DNA from: Dipteronia dyeriana
Lineage: Eukaryota; Streptophyta; Magnoliopsida; Sapindales; Sapindaceae
Direction: 5' to 3'
Length of the DNA: 64,000 nucleotides
Assembly (NCBI GenBank): GCA_032871835.1
Contig: CM065295.1
Span: forward strand, 68,132,687-68,196,686
In this document: positions 1 through 12,700 of the stretch, one piece after another
How positions within the stretch are numbered: the first letter of the stretch is position 1
Layout of the letters: each line of letters begins with the position of its first letter
Translations under genes and position numbers: made by a program
The notes under the pieces: model-generated
Database searches by the model: none
What the model was told of the DNA's origin: nothing
Seen by the model: only the letters and a program-made list of their open reading frames with translations

Positions 1-1140
1 TTTCCCATGAATCAGATTATTTTGATTATCCCATACCAAACGGCCCCTTAAGGTTTGCTCTGTTAAATTTTCAGATGGAGTTTTTTTTTTTTTTTTTTTT
101 TTGAAATAGTTTAGAATGGAGGTTAATTGAAGTTTTTTTTAAATAGATCAATTGAAAATTAAGAAATATTCAAATTACAAAAAAAAAAAGAATTCTTTAA
201 AAAAAAACTGAACAATCCATCCATTTAAAGAAAAAAAATTCAAATTACAAAAAAATAAAAAATAAAAAAAATCTTTGGATCTCCACCAAGATTTGCATCG
301 AAAGAGATCTGAGTCTGAATCTCCGCTATTTTTTTTTTGTAATTTGATATCCGACATCCATCTCATTTGATCTCACTATCCATCTATGAGATGGATGTCG
401 GAGATCAATTTTTTATAAAACTTTTAATTATATTTGTTGAAAAATAATTAAATTTTGTAATTCCAATTCTTGGATTTTTTTTCTTTTTTTTTATAAGTAG
501 ATTTGAGTTTTTTTTTTTGGTGTACCTAGGGTATTTCATTGTTTATCATTTTTAACGTCCAACTCTCACACTTAATAGTAAAATCCTAATCGTCAGGGGA
601 GACGATTGTTAATTATCAATAAAGTTATTTTTTGGATTTAAAAAGTAAACCTCAATTAAATTTGGTGTAATTATATCTTTTTAATAAGTTCATTTTGATT
701 ATAAAAGAGCAAATTTCCGACTGCCCCGCTTGTATGGTGTAATTTCTCCTAAAAGTATATTTGTTCTTGTACTTAAGAACGAATCTTAACCGGTAGATAT
801 ACGAATTTGAGGTTTGAATAAATGAATCCTTAGTCAACGACTCATATCCTGCCAATAGAAAAAAGCTTAAAAATAAATAGGTGGATCTATAGATATCATA
901 ATAATAAAAAAAAAGTATTGCTCGTTAGGTGCAATTAACTCAAACGCTAGGGGTATCAGAGTACTTATCCATTATTTCAATAGCCAGGCATGAAACGACA
1001 CCGTAATATTATATCATTGAAGGGGTAAAATGAATCAAGAAGGAACATCAGTGAAGTATCAATAAGACGCCTGAGCTCGAACGACCCAAATAGCTTTGGA
1101 TCTACAAATTAGGGTTTCTGACGACCGATCAACACCAAAA
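1..1140. other. 5' flank and probable promoter/leader of the ATP synthase gamma gene
   Basis: AT-rich sequence with several long T and A runs (for example around 78-102 and 175-190) and no convincing coding frame. The segment just before the ATG at 1141 is less AT-rich and is probably the 5' UTR. No TATA box could be assigned with confidence. The short frames here rely on non-ATG starts and match no family I recognise. Confidence 0.5.
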
Positions 1141-4100
1141 ATGGCGATGGCAGCTTTCAGACGCGAAGGCAGGCGTTTCGTCTCCCCTCTCATCTCTCCC
1201 CGTCCAATCACCGCCGTCCGCTCCTCTCTCATCTCTGAGTACGATTTTCACCAGATCGATATCTCGCTGTTTGATCTCTCAGTTTTTTTTTTCTACTTTT
1301 TCTGTCTTGGATGATATTGTTTTCGTGATTTCTCGGGAATGAAAATGCTGTCTTACATTAACAAGTCAAGTAATTTACAAGAAATGTAAGTTGCATATAT
1401 CTCGGTTCACTAAAGTTTATGGTCTGTGTTGATTTTATAAATTGAAAATGGATTTTCTTAATTTACTAACCCGAATGATTTATTCTAGATTCGAGTGATC
1501 TTGCATGTTTACAACGTATCTGTTGATGATATCTGTGTGAACATTTCAATTACTAGGTCTTATTTAGCAGCAACATTTCTACAGTGCTGGTTGCCCGTAT
1601 TGGGGAAACTGTTGCATTTCTATTCATGCTGAGAATTAATGAATATATTCGCTTGAATGGGCAGGGATGACACCCCCTTTGGAGTGCGTTCTATTTCAAC
1701 TCAAGTGGGTAAGATTCGTTGTCGTTTATGATTGGTTGCCTTACTCCTTTCCGATGTTGAGTGTTGATGTAATGTGAGTCCTGTAAAGGTTGATAATATT
1801 TTGTTTCTATAATGCTCATGTAGTTAGAAACCGGATGAAGAGTGTCAAGAACATTCAGAAAATTACAAAGGCAATGAAGATGGTTGCAGCCTCAAAGTTA
1901 AGGGCAATTCAAGTTAGAACTGAAAATTCCCGTGGCCTGTGGCAGCCGTTTACTGCACTTCTTGGTGACACTCCCAGTATGTTTTTTTTACCAACTTTCA
2001 TCAATTATCTATGACAGACTGTGATCAAGTTTACTTGAGTTTTGATCTTGATCCGTTATTTGTTGAATTTATTAATCATGCTTTTTGTTGAAAACATATA
2101 CTGTCGACCATTTGTGCTCATTCTGTTGCTTGCATTATTCAGAATAGCGGTATGTATTCACTGGAGATTGATATAACATTAACATATTAAAGTGGCCTTT
2201 AATCTAACTTTCTTTTTCCTTCATTTCATTGTAACCATATTGCAAAAAGGTATGGATTTCCTCTTTTACATGCCTTGTCATAGCCTTCTGGGGACTGCTT
2301 GTGTACAGTAGTAATGTTTAATGTTTAGCGTAGGCTTTGAACTAGGCAGTGAATTTGCAACTTGCTTTTTGAGGTGTATTTAAGCCAGTTGGATTCCAAG
2401 TGGGTAAAAAATCTAGAGAAGAGTTGATAGCACAGCTGTCAGTTTGATATATTGTGATTTGCTGTTTCTTTATATATATTGTTTTGTCTGTAGAATATAT
2501 GGGCATGACTTTGATTAATTTTATGCATTGTGGTGACCGATCAAAAATATGGTAGCTATGTTGTAAATTGTGTATAGCATGGACTTTATGAAGAATTAGG
2601 GTGGATTGATGAAAATTGGATTGAAAGAGAATGGTTGATTCAATTGTCAGTCTAGACCAACAAAGGGACAATAATAACTTCTCACAATTTTTATTTCAAA
2701 TTAAGAAATAAATAGAATTACTCCGACTTTTACAGTTTTACCCTAGACCAATTCCTGGATCTTCATGTGAAGTTGATAACGCCTTGTGTCATCATGCAAT
2801 GAATTATGTGCTTTAGGATTTTGGCTCTGGCTTGTTGATCGATAACTTTTCTGCTTATGCTTTTTCTTTTATTTTGTTTCACTATTTCTTGGTAGGAGGT
2901 TTTCTTATTACTCCATTTGTTTGTATATTGCCCTAATTTTGTTTTTTTGTTTGATTGAAATGTTAGGTGTTGACATCAAGAAGAATGTCATCGTAACTAT
3001 TTCTTCAGACAAAGGTCTGTGTGGTGGAATTAACTCCACATCAGTCAAGATCAGCAAGGCTATTTACAAGCTGAATTCTGGTATGTGTGCTACCAATGCA
3101 TTCCTTTTACAGTTTTTCATTACTTATATCTAGCTGAGGATTGGGCTTTTTTTGAGTTGAATATTTTTCTGCAATTGCAGGTCCTGACAAAGAAAACAAA
3201 TATGTCGTCTTGGGAGAGAAGGCAAAGGCACAATTAATACGTGACTCAAAGAAGGACATGGAGGTCAACATAACAGAGTTGCAGAAGCATCCTCTGAACT
3301 ATACACAGGTTAGTTGGGTGATGTTATGGTATGAGGAAAGGATCATTGTGTGTATGTTTTGATTTTTGACATCTGTTGCCAAGGTTCTTTTTTGGCTTTG
3401 GGGTTTATGGTTCATGGTTCATGTTCTTTTAAATGCATGCTATCTTTTTGCATTATGTGCAAACACAGTGCGGAAAGCATAGATCGTCTTTTCCTTCATT
3501 GTGATGTTTCCTTTAATCTTTGGAGTAAATTATTAAAAGAAGCAAAGAACCTGCTGGGTTGTCCCTGCCTCTTGTAATCAGGTTTTTGTGGAACATTTTT
3601 GTGCTTTTGCTAGGGGAAAGAAAGCAAAAACCCTTTGGAAGTATGATGCCTTAGCCTTACTGTGGGTTATTTGGGAAGAAAGAAATAATAGGAAGATTTA
3701 GGAGAATATTGATGGCTTGTGGGATCGGATTCTCACTACTTTACTTCTTTATGGGGTTTAATGTCTTATGAATTTTGGGACTATTGTTTTCTTAATTCAC
3801 TTTAATTGGGAAGGTGTTGTGGGTAATTTGTTCCACTTTGAGTTCCTTTTGTTTTGTAGGCCTATTTGTTACCCTAGGTTGTTTTTGTCAGCCTAGGTGG
3901 ACTTCTTGTTCACTCTTGTATAGTGCTGTATTGCTACAAGCTATGTTCTTTGTATAGGGATCTTTTGTTACATTCCTTTTATTGCAATAAATTCCTGTTT
4001 TCTATTAGCCCATGCATTAGTTGTTGGCAGGGTTCCAAGCCTTCATTAACCTTTAACATTATGCTTAATGAAGGTTGTTAGTACTGATTTTGTTTATACA

Positions 4101-7100
4101 ATGCAAGAGCATATTATTATTATCTGTGCTTCCAAAAAATGGAATCAAAATTTTGTCCTTCCAGGTTTCTGTTATTGCAGATGATATCCTAAAGAATGTG
4201 GAGTTTGATGCTTTGAGGATTGTCTTCAACAAGTTCCAATCTGTGGTCTCATTTCTTCCCACAATGTCTACCGTATTATCTCCTGAGGTAACTAAAATGT
4301 TCGCCCTAAGATTCTGGACCTATTTGATTTATTGTCTGTACTTTATTGATATTATATTATGGTTGTGAATGTAGGTTGTGGAGAGAGAGTCTGAATCCGG
4401 GGGAAAGCTTGGTGATTTGGACTCCTATGAAATTGAAGGCGGTGACACAAAGGGTGAAATACTTCAAAACCTTACAGAATTCCAGTTCTCTTGTGTAAGT
4501 CATGCTTTTTGAATCAAAATACCTGCTCCAATGTCCATTTAAAGAATTACGAATGGGCGGTAGTGAAACTTTTCTTTCCAGCAGCAATGCTGCTGTCTTT
4601 TTTATCATTCTTGTTGCTGGAGCGGCTTGCTATGGTTAAGCACTATACCTGTTCAAATATTTTGTTTTGCACAAGTGCTATTTTCTGCAAGAAACATATC
4701 AAAGACACATTTTGGACTAGCTGAACTTGATGAAGTGTGGTCTAAAATTCCTGAAAATTAGCTCTTTTAAGATTACATAGGACATAAATTAGTGGACGGG
4801 GATGGATTTCTATCAAACAATCACATTACTTTGAATCTAAATGGGTAGTGGTCTACAAGCGTTAACCTCTAATTGAATGATTTCGATCATGTTCTAGGTA
4901 GTGATGCTGTTTAAAAGCATCATTTTTCTGGTTGTCTGATGTTAGTATTTACTCAAGCAGCCTTATTTTGGCATGAACCTTCTCTTACAATAATTGGTAT
5001 CTAGTCCATCTTCATTGTTTTGGATTAAACCATATGCTGAATTATATGTTCAATACCTGCATTTCTATGTTTAAAGATGCTATCGGTAAAGATTTTAGTT
5101 TCCTGTACTGTCATTTTCTTTTTTCCATCATAAAGTGTTAAAATATTAGTGGGGTCATAGTTGTCAAAAGCGCGCCCAAGTGAGGCAGGGCGAGGGTCCA
5201 TCGCCTTGAGCCTGGCCAGGCACTGATTCCTCAACCAGGCGAGCGCTTTTCTCGCTTAAGCGCAAAGCGCCGGGCGCTGGTAGGCGTCGACTAGGTGTGC
5301 CTTGTGCAATTTTTTTTACTGTGGTCGTTTTGTGTTAAATTAACATCCTAGAGAAGTCGTTTTTAAAACTACAAAAAAGAAAAACAAACCCTAAACATAA
5401 CAGAAGCTTCGGCGGCTGTTTCTCTCCTCAAATCCCCTCCAATCTCCTCCAATCCACTCCAATCTACTCTTCGATCTGCTGATATCCTTCGATTTGAATT
5501 GAAGACTAAAGAAGTAGTTGAAGACTTGATCTTTGAAGATCAGCCAGCTGCCGACCAACATATCAGGTACTGTTTTTCATTATTTTATTTAATTCAATTT
5601 TTCTTACCATTCTCTCCTTCTCTATCCTTCTATTCTCCAAATACAAGGTGTTATGCTGCCGAATTTTGTATATTTAGTCTCCATATATATCCTTCTATTA
5701 GTTTTGTTGAAATATTGAATGAATGTAATGCGACTAATGTCTATAATTATTATATATATATATGAATATATGTAATATTTTGCTTGATGATTAATATATG
5801 ATTATATATATATATGATGAATTATGAATATATGATTAATATGATTAATGTAATGTTGGTTGGCAGTGTTGAATTGTTGATGATTAATATGATATTATGA
5901 TGAATATATGAACCGTTGATGAATGTCAGAATGTCTACAAATTTTGGTTGATGTTGGCACTTGACAATGTTGAACACTTGAACTATTAATGAAGTTTGCT
6001 TGTAGTGTTGGCTGTCTTGTACTTATATATTAAAATCTATTGATGCTTGTACTTTTTAATATATGAAGTTTACAAATTTTGCTTGTAATGTTGGCTGTCA
6101 AATACATATATATGATTAATTTGTCAACTTTTTATGATTATAGGTTTTAAATTCTTAATGTCGACATCAAATGCGAGTCAAACATCAAACCTAAAGAAGA
6201 GATTGAAGGGCAAGATGAGGGAGATCAACTTTAACAAGAAGAACTTCAAGAGGAGATTGGAGGAGATGATGATTTAGAATTTGATTTCGATGCATGATCT
6301 TTTTTTTTTAGAATTGTGATGATTCTAATTTTTTGTTTTGCGAATGTCGACATCAAATGCGAGTCAAACATCAAACCTAAAGAAGAGATTGAAGGGCAAG
6401 ATAAGGGAGATCAACTTTAACAAGAAGAACTTCAAGAGGAGATTGGAGGAGATGATGATTTAGAATTTGATTTCGATGCATGATCTTTTTTTTTTTAGAA
6501 TTGTGATTATTCTAATTTTTTGTTTTGCAATTTTAAGTCTATTTTGAACTATGAATTATGATGAAAATTGCTTTTTATTTAATTATCACGTGTTGTGGCC
6601 CTTGTTGGTAGTTTTTTAAGTAGTCACTTAACAAAATTGTGGATAAATTAGCTATACAGGTTTTTCATAAAATAGGTTTGCGTCGCTTCAGTCGGGCGTG
6701 CGCCTCGCCTGGCGCCTAGCGCCTCAGGCGATAGAGGCCCATATCGCCTTGAGTCGCCTAACGCTTTTGACAACTATGAGTGGGGTATTGTATGGCAGTT
6801 GTTTCCCCCATTTGTTGAAACAACCAAAAGGTGTGAGCTAAGCGCTTCAGCGATAAAAAATTTAACATCTACATTCCATTTTGCAGTTGTATGTAATTGA
6901 TTGCATCCCGGATTTATAAGTTTTTAGTCTCCAGAATTGACATGTGCCTAGAAACAGAATCTGCAGATCATTATATATTATCTTATTATTTGAATTCATA
7001 CGTCTGTACCATTGAATTATGGTCTGTCAAAAGCTTTTGATGTTTTCTGCATCATATATAAAATGATTTCTTGGATTTAACAAGATTTTTTTTTTTTAAA

Positions 7101-7691
7101 TTTCCCCCAGGTCCTGTTCAATGCAATATTAGAGAATGCTTGCAGTGAACAAGGAGCAAGGATGTCTGCCATGGATAGCTCAAGCAGAAATGCTGGTGAA
7201 ATGCTTGACCGTCTCACTCTTACTTATAACAGGTCTCTCTCTCTCTCTCTCTCGCTCGCTCTCTCTCTCTCTCTCACACACACACAGAGTACATCGCTGA
7301 CTGGGAAAATGGTAATGTAGCAAGGAGCTGGAAAACCAACTTGGTTAATTTTTCTGTTAATGGGATAATCATCTGAATGTCATTTGGTAGTCACTTATAT
7401 AATGGATTAGACGTTTAGAACTAATATACACCGCTTATGGCATCTCTGTAAATGTGGGAAAAGTGGAAGTTAGCATGAAAAGTGGAAGTTAGCATGAAGC
7501 TCAGAAAACCAATATGACAAAACCTTTCTGCTTATCGGATCATTATCTTTCAATCTGTAACTTGGTCACATTTAATTATGGATAGAACTAAGAAAGCTTC
7601 TTCGTTCTTTGATATTAACAGAACTCGTCAAGCATCTATCACTACTGAATTGATTGAGATTATATCTGGAGCATCAGCATTGGAGGGCTAA
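1141..7691 (+). CDS. ATPC: ATP synthase subunit gamma, mitochondrial (9 exons)
   Basis: Gamma is the central rotor shaft of the mitochondrial F1 ATPase: it turns inside the alpha3beta3 head and couples proton flow to ATP synthesis. Exons are 1141-1238, 1665-1708, 1824-1976, 2967-3080, 3181-3308, 4165-4287, 4375-4494, 7111-7232 and 7622-7691. All junctions are GT-AG, and the 972 nt encode 323 aa, close to the Arabidopsis mitochondrial protein. Seen in the translation: an Arg-rich presequence starting [12 protein letters not shown] and ending near RSIST (about residue 45); the N-terminal helix with [19 protein letters not shown] (about 51-69); the conserved [10 protein letters not shown] loop (about 112-121); and a C-terminal helix ending ISGASALEG. 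No chloroplast-type regulatory cysteine insertion is present. Intron 5 carries a LINE fragment and intron 7 (2.6 kb) a hAT element; neither breaks the reading frame. The gene is convergent with the RBOH gene downstream. Confidence 0.96.
3370..4000 (+). mobile_element. LINE 3' fragment (RT zinc-binding region) in intron 5 of the ATP synthase gene
   Basis: In the sense direction a decayed frame at about 3440-3580 reads [18 protein letters not shown] followed by NLWSKLL. This matches the zf-RVT zinc-binding module at the C-terminus of plant non-LTR retrotransposon polyproteins. Further on, in shifted frames, come residues resembling [10 protein letters not shown], also typical of that region, followed by a LINE-like 3' tail. 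The copy is 5'-truncated and full of stops. Its borders are approximate and no target-site duplication was identified. Confidence 0.7.
5156..6778. mobile_element. Complete hAT-family element (non-autonomous) in intron 7 of the ATP synthase gene
   Basis: The ends are a perfect 17-bp terminal inverted repeat, CATAGTTGTCAAAAGCG at 5156 and its reverse complement ending at 6778. They are flanked by an exact 8-bp target-site duplication, agtggggt (5148-5155 and 6779-6786). An 8-bp duplication with this type of terminus is diagnostic of hAT elements. GC-rich subterminal regions sit at both ends (about 5165-5300 and 6675-6770). The interior is AT-rich, lacks an intact transposase and holds a 186-bp tandem duplication. 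The perfect duplication and inverted repeats suggest a fairly recent insertion. Confidence 0.93.
6157..6529 (+). repeat. Two-copy 186-bp tandem duplication inside the hAT element
   Basis: The segment beginning aatgtcgacatcaaatgcga at 6157 is repeated at 6343 with only a few differences. Each copy contains a frame ending [10 protein letters not shown] then TGA, preceded by Glu/Gln-rich residues and one in-frame stop. The acidic tail may be the relic of a hAT transposase C-terminus, but it is too short to prove that. Confidence 0.85.
7234..7287. repeat. (CT)n(CA)n microsatellite at the start of intron 8 of the ATP synthase gene
   Basis: CT dinucleotides with two CG interruptions are followed by a short CA run. 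They begin immediately after the exon 8 donor site (exon ends at 7232), so this pyrimidine-rich tract starts the intron. Confidence 0.9.
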
Positions 7692-7949
7692 TTGCAGAAA
7701 TCCTACCGCTCCTTTATTAGACAGTGACGAAATAATTTCTTGGTGGAGGCTTTGTTGGATCTTCGCTTTGGTACTCTTTGCTTGTTTTTGTTGAGCTACT
7801 CCAATAATCTCCCCAAGTGTCTAAACTTCATTTTGGGGAAAAGAAAATTTGTATTTATGATGGATCCAATCGCTTTTTAGATTCTTTTGATTTTGGCAAA
7901 TGGCTTGTGGTTGAGGACTTGACAATTCAGAAAGTTAATGTTTTAATGA

Positions 7950-9387
7950 GGGTGAATTCCATTTTAGTCCCTATAGTTTGATATGATACATAAACTGGTT
8001 CTCTGGTTTTGAATTTTATCGTGACAGGTCCCTATAGTTTAAAAAAATCTCAATTTCAGTCCTTACCGTTCAATTCAGTTAGGGTTCGTAAAAATTCCGT
8101 CAAGTGTTAAGGGTAAAATGGTAAATTACATAATAAATGGTAGATTAATAATTGAAAAATAAAAAAATAATTAAAAAATTGATTTAAAACTAAATAATGA
8201 TGATAATAAAATACTGACCTAAATTAAACACCCAAGTCATTGATCTAAATTAAACACCCAAACCAATTTCCCATCATCTTCCCTAATGTCATATCTATCA
8301 CACCTAAATCACTAACTTAAATTAAATACCCAAATCAATTTACCATCTTCTTCTCCACCATCATATTTCTTACACCCAAATCGTAGTCATCTCTCATTAT
8401 CTTCTTCATCTTCTTCAACACACAAACCTTAAAAGAAATTATAGTTGAATGAGAAGACATCTCGAATCCCTTTGTCTCTCGAATCCTTCTCTCCTTTTCT
8501 TTCTCTACCGTCTCTTCGTCTCTTCATCATCGGTGATGAGATTCGATCTCCTCCGCTGAGAGGAGATCGTCGCTCTCTTCATCTACTTCTCTCTCTTTCT
8601 TTGTTTGTGGTTGTGTTAGTTCGATTTTGGGTCTGAATGCTGTGGTGTGGTTCGGTTTTGGTTCTGATGTGATGGTGTTCCGGGTTCTGGTGTGGTGGTG
8701 TGGTTTGGTTTTGGTTTTGGTTCTGGTGTGGTGGTGTTCTAAGGTTATGAGTTATAAGTTCAGGGTTTTGTTTTGTTGACGAATGAGTTCCGGGTTTGGT
8801 AGGTGGGTTTACTTGATGAGTTAGTTTGGTGTTAGGAGGTGGAGGCTTTGGTTTAAGTGGTGATGGTGGTGGTTTTGAAGTGTTTTATGGGTTTCTGGGT
8901 TGATGCTAGTGGTTTGATGGCTGGAGATTGGATTTGGGTGGTAGGGTTAGGCAGTTGGGTTTGATTTCGTGGTGAGAGAGGTAGGGTTATGTTGATGGTG
9001 GTTTGGTGATGGTTGTGATTTGGTGTTGGAATTGAGTTTTTTGATTTTTTGATTTTTTGATTTTTTTATTATTATTTTGGTTTGGTGTTGGTGATTTTGT
9101 TTGTGATTGAATATATGTTTGGTTGATTGGGATATTCTGGGGAAGATGATGATAATCGATGTTTTATCTTCGAATCCAGAATTGTGTTCGAAGATGATGA
9201 TGATAAAAATTAAAAAATAGAGTTTAAAACAAAGAATAGGGGCAGCAGGGTCGTTTGAACACTGACCCTATCAGATTTCATTTTTTCGATGGAAATTGTG
9301 ACAGAAGGATAAATGAGGTAATTTTAAAAACTGAAGGACCGGTTTATGTAATAGGTCAAACTAGAGAGACTAAAATGAATTTCACCC
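7950..9387. mobile_element. Non-autonomous Mutator-like element (MULE) between the ATP synthase and RBOH genes
   Basis: The left end reads gggtgaattccattttagtc and the right end is its near inverse, ending aaaatgaatttcaccc. Similarity continues inward for several tens of bases (left ...ataaactggt, right inverse ...ataaaccggt). Flanking 9-bp duplications, ttttaatga (7941-7949) and ttttactga (9388-9396), match at 8 of 9 bases, as expected for Mutator elements. The interior has a pyrimidine-rich segment (about 8440-8600) and a long G/T-rich segment (about 8640-9110), with no transposase. The short frame at 8445-8636 matches no family I recognise. The right end of the element at about 51.88 kb belongs to the same family. 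Confidence 0.85.
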
Positions 9388-9714
9388 TTTTACTGACTTT
9401 CCATTTTTTTTTTATTTTTTTTTTACTTGTTTGGCATCAGATGCTTGTTGGTTACCATCGGCGCGAATCATATTTAACCAAAAAAAAAAAAACAATAATG
9501 GTGCATAGTGCCAATGTCGAAAATGGGAAAAGGTACAATTCTTAACATTCAATCAACAAGAGTACAAGACTAGTTTTACATTTTAATTTATTACTGTATG
9601 ACCTTTGAGTGAATTTTTTGCAATTTCAAGTCTTCATCTGTGGTAGAGAAAAGAATAGGGAAAGTTAAGGAGAGGTAGGTTTTGGCATTGCTAGTAGTAA
9701 TTAGTAAAAAAGAT

Positions 9715-12700
9715 CTAATAATTTTCTTTGTGAAATACAAATCTGGTAGTTGTTTTGGTGGATAAATTGGTGCACAACCGCTCCAACTCTCTAGCCAATG
9801 CTGATGGACCACAGTAGAATACCCCTGTCACAAGTAAAAACCAGACTTTGATTAAGTTGACAACGAAATATCTCCCCACTTTTATTTCTTTGCAAAGTCA
9901 AAACTCCTACTTGCTTTATTCCAAGTTTGTTATTGGTGGCCTCACATTGCTTTACCAATTTAGGTTATATGAGTTGTGATAAAGTTGTTAGCCAAAATGT
10001 TTTTCTTTAATTACTTGTTTAGACTTTCTTAATTCCCCCGCTTTCATCAACTGTAATGTTGAACAATAGAATACATGCATATGTTATTCAACCTAAAGAA
10101 TATTTGTTTGAATTGAAACCGACCAATTTGTGCTCCTCCGTGCGTTCGTGCCAATTTTGAAAACACACTGAACCAATTTGGTCGAGCAAAATGTGTCCAC
10201 ACCTGAAACATCAATCTTGTTTGTTTACATATGCCAAAACATCAAATATGTCCAACCGATAGACAAATGATTACTTACCGGGGTTCGAGAGACAATGTCG
10301 ATGCCATTCTTGGCAAAATGCAAAGCTTGAACTGCGCTTATTAAAGCCGATCGTGCATCCCCCTCCTCATGTACACTGGTTAAAAAGTTGTGCATTTCTT
10401 TAGCAGCAGTCTGCAATCGATCACCGATAGAAGGGAATGGTTAGAGAGAAAAACAGGACTGGTTTGTGAGCTAGTGTGAAGTTGAAAAGACATTTTCACA
10501 TACTTGTTTTAGGTTTGGTTTTGATATTTCCTTGATGACGTCTCCAAACCACTCAAAGGAGTTTTGTTCTCTGGTAACCCAATAAAGATAGGTTTTTAAT
10601 GGACCCTTACGTTCTCTGCTACCAACCTACATGAACTCCAACATGTACTTGATCATCAATTACTATAAAAACGACACTTGATTTTCTTTTTTCCTTTTCT
10701 AGTGTAAAAAAGATCATGAATTTTACTTTATCAAACCGTGTTTTCTGAACACCACCATCATCAATATCTTTGATGATGCTAATGAAGGGTGTTATTCCTA
10801 TGCCAAGGCCAATCAGCACAAGGATATCGTACTTGATGTAGTCTTGCGAAGCAGCACCGTAAGGACCATCAATGTAAATCTTCGGATACTCATTTGCCCT
10901 GGTTAGTATAGCCTGAAACAGCAGATTTTACGTATTTAAAGCGCCATGAAAACATTGTACCTTTTGCTCATCTTAACCATTTGTGTACCTCTTGGAAGAG
11001 ACTATATAGCTCGTAACTCCAATCTCCGAGAGTTCGAATATGCACACTTAAATAATCATCTCTGGATCCAGAAGTTAGGGAGAATGGGTGCCTGAAAATA
11101 CTTGTATTATTCTAAAAGTTCTTAAAGAAACTACTGTTACGAAAATTACTCAAGGCTGGCTTGCCAAGTTACCATTCGAATGGCGAAATTTGAGGGCACT
11201 GGAGGACTATATACATGCCATTCTTGTGACTGAACCCTTCTGGTTTGTGCAGTTTGAGAGACAACAATTTTCCAGGATACAGACTTGCCTGCATATCGAA
11301 TTCGGAAACATAAATGACATTAGGATGATGGAAAAACCAATCACCACATTTCAAGAGACGTAGATAACATAATTTTCTCACAATTCTTTCTTCCACAGAA
11401 GGATTAAGATCAAGTACCTTCAAGATTTTAATGTCGTAAAACCCTGATCTTATAGCTCGGAAAATCCTCTCCCCAGCATATAATAGAACTGGAATAGCAA
11501 TGTACATCCATGTCTACATAAGGAGATTCTTGTTATCAAATTTCTTGTCAAAACTAATATAATTAAAATGCCACAAAAGCTTTCTATAGTTTGACAATCA
11601 CAAATGTCAAATGGGTACAAATTAATTTTTGATTTCTAGAGAGTTTCTTGTTAACATGCATTTGATGTTGTTGATGAAGGACTTTAAAATGTCCCTCCTA
11701 ATTAAAACAAAAGGCTTTTCTATTTTCACAAAACATTATAAGATAATCAGAAAACTGTCTAGATGCTGTAAACATATACAAGATGCTGTGACACTTACCG
11801 TTTTTTCAGTTAAATTGTCGGTTAAGAATAGGAACATGGAGTGAACAATCAGCAAGGTATACACTAAAACAAACAGGTGGTGGGAGTACCAGAAGGTATT
11901 GTACCCGGTGACTCGTCTAACAGACCTTGGCAGCGATGGAGACTGGCGGCGAGGCCATGTTGTGGCCAGTGAAAACGCTATGCTCATCAATACAACCATA
12001 GCAATTCCTGTGACCGCCTCAGTTGTGGCCAATATCTGTATATATGATGGTTGATGGTAGCCGAATCTTGAGGCTATGGTTTGTCGGAAAATTGAGTGAT
12101 CGGAGCCACTGATTCTGGGGAAATCACAGGCCAGATGGGTGCCTCCATGTAGGATCACTCCCACTACTATCCCTCCTGCAATCAACTACACCACAAAATG
12201 TACGTGTCAGTGTCGATACTAACTTTCTAGTGCTGGATTTCCTATTCAGAATCCTTAATTGCTACTGGTAGCTATTAAATTATCCGTAAGGAAAATCCTG
12301 CACCTGAAAATTTTGTGTCAATATGTAAGCTACTAGGACTATTGATTTGTGAAATTTTCACATCAAGACACAACACAACACCTTGTGGAAGTTGATATTG
12401 TCATTGAAAGGAACAATTGAATTGATCCGGCGATTCTTGCGAAGCCAAGTGATTGAATTCCGGCAGACAGGGAGTAAAATCAGAGCCATATTGAATTTCA
12501 AAGTTTCTGCTGCTCCTTTGGAAGTGCAGAGGCAGTAACCCATCACCTCAAATGCTGTTCTATGCCTATATTGAATGAATTTCCATGAAAAAAGTGCAAT
12601 GCAGACAATCAACCACAACAAGATTATCCATCCACGTCTCCAATGAGAACGAAACATGATCTCCGCCTTGGAACTCTGCTCCTGATCATCCTGATATTGC

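Noticed and set aside
1096..1314. Earlier start for the ATP synthase gamma protein at 1096
   Set aside because: That codon is TTG, and the extra residues do not look like a presequence. ATG at 1141 gives [12 protein letters not shown], matching known homologues.
8445..8636. 63-codon frame inside the MULE at 7950-9387
   Set aside because: A Ser/Leu/Arg-rich translation of a CT-rich stretch with no recognisable domain. Captured host origin is possible but unproven.
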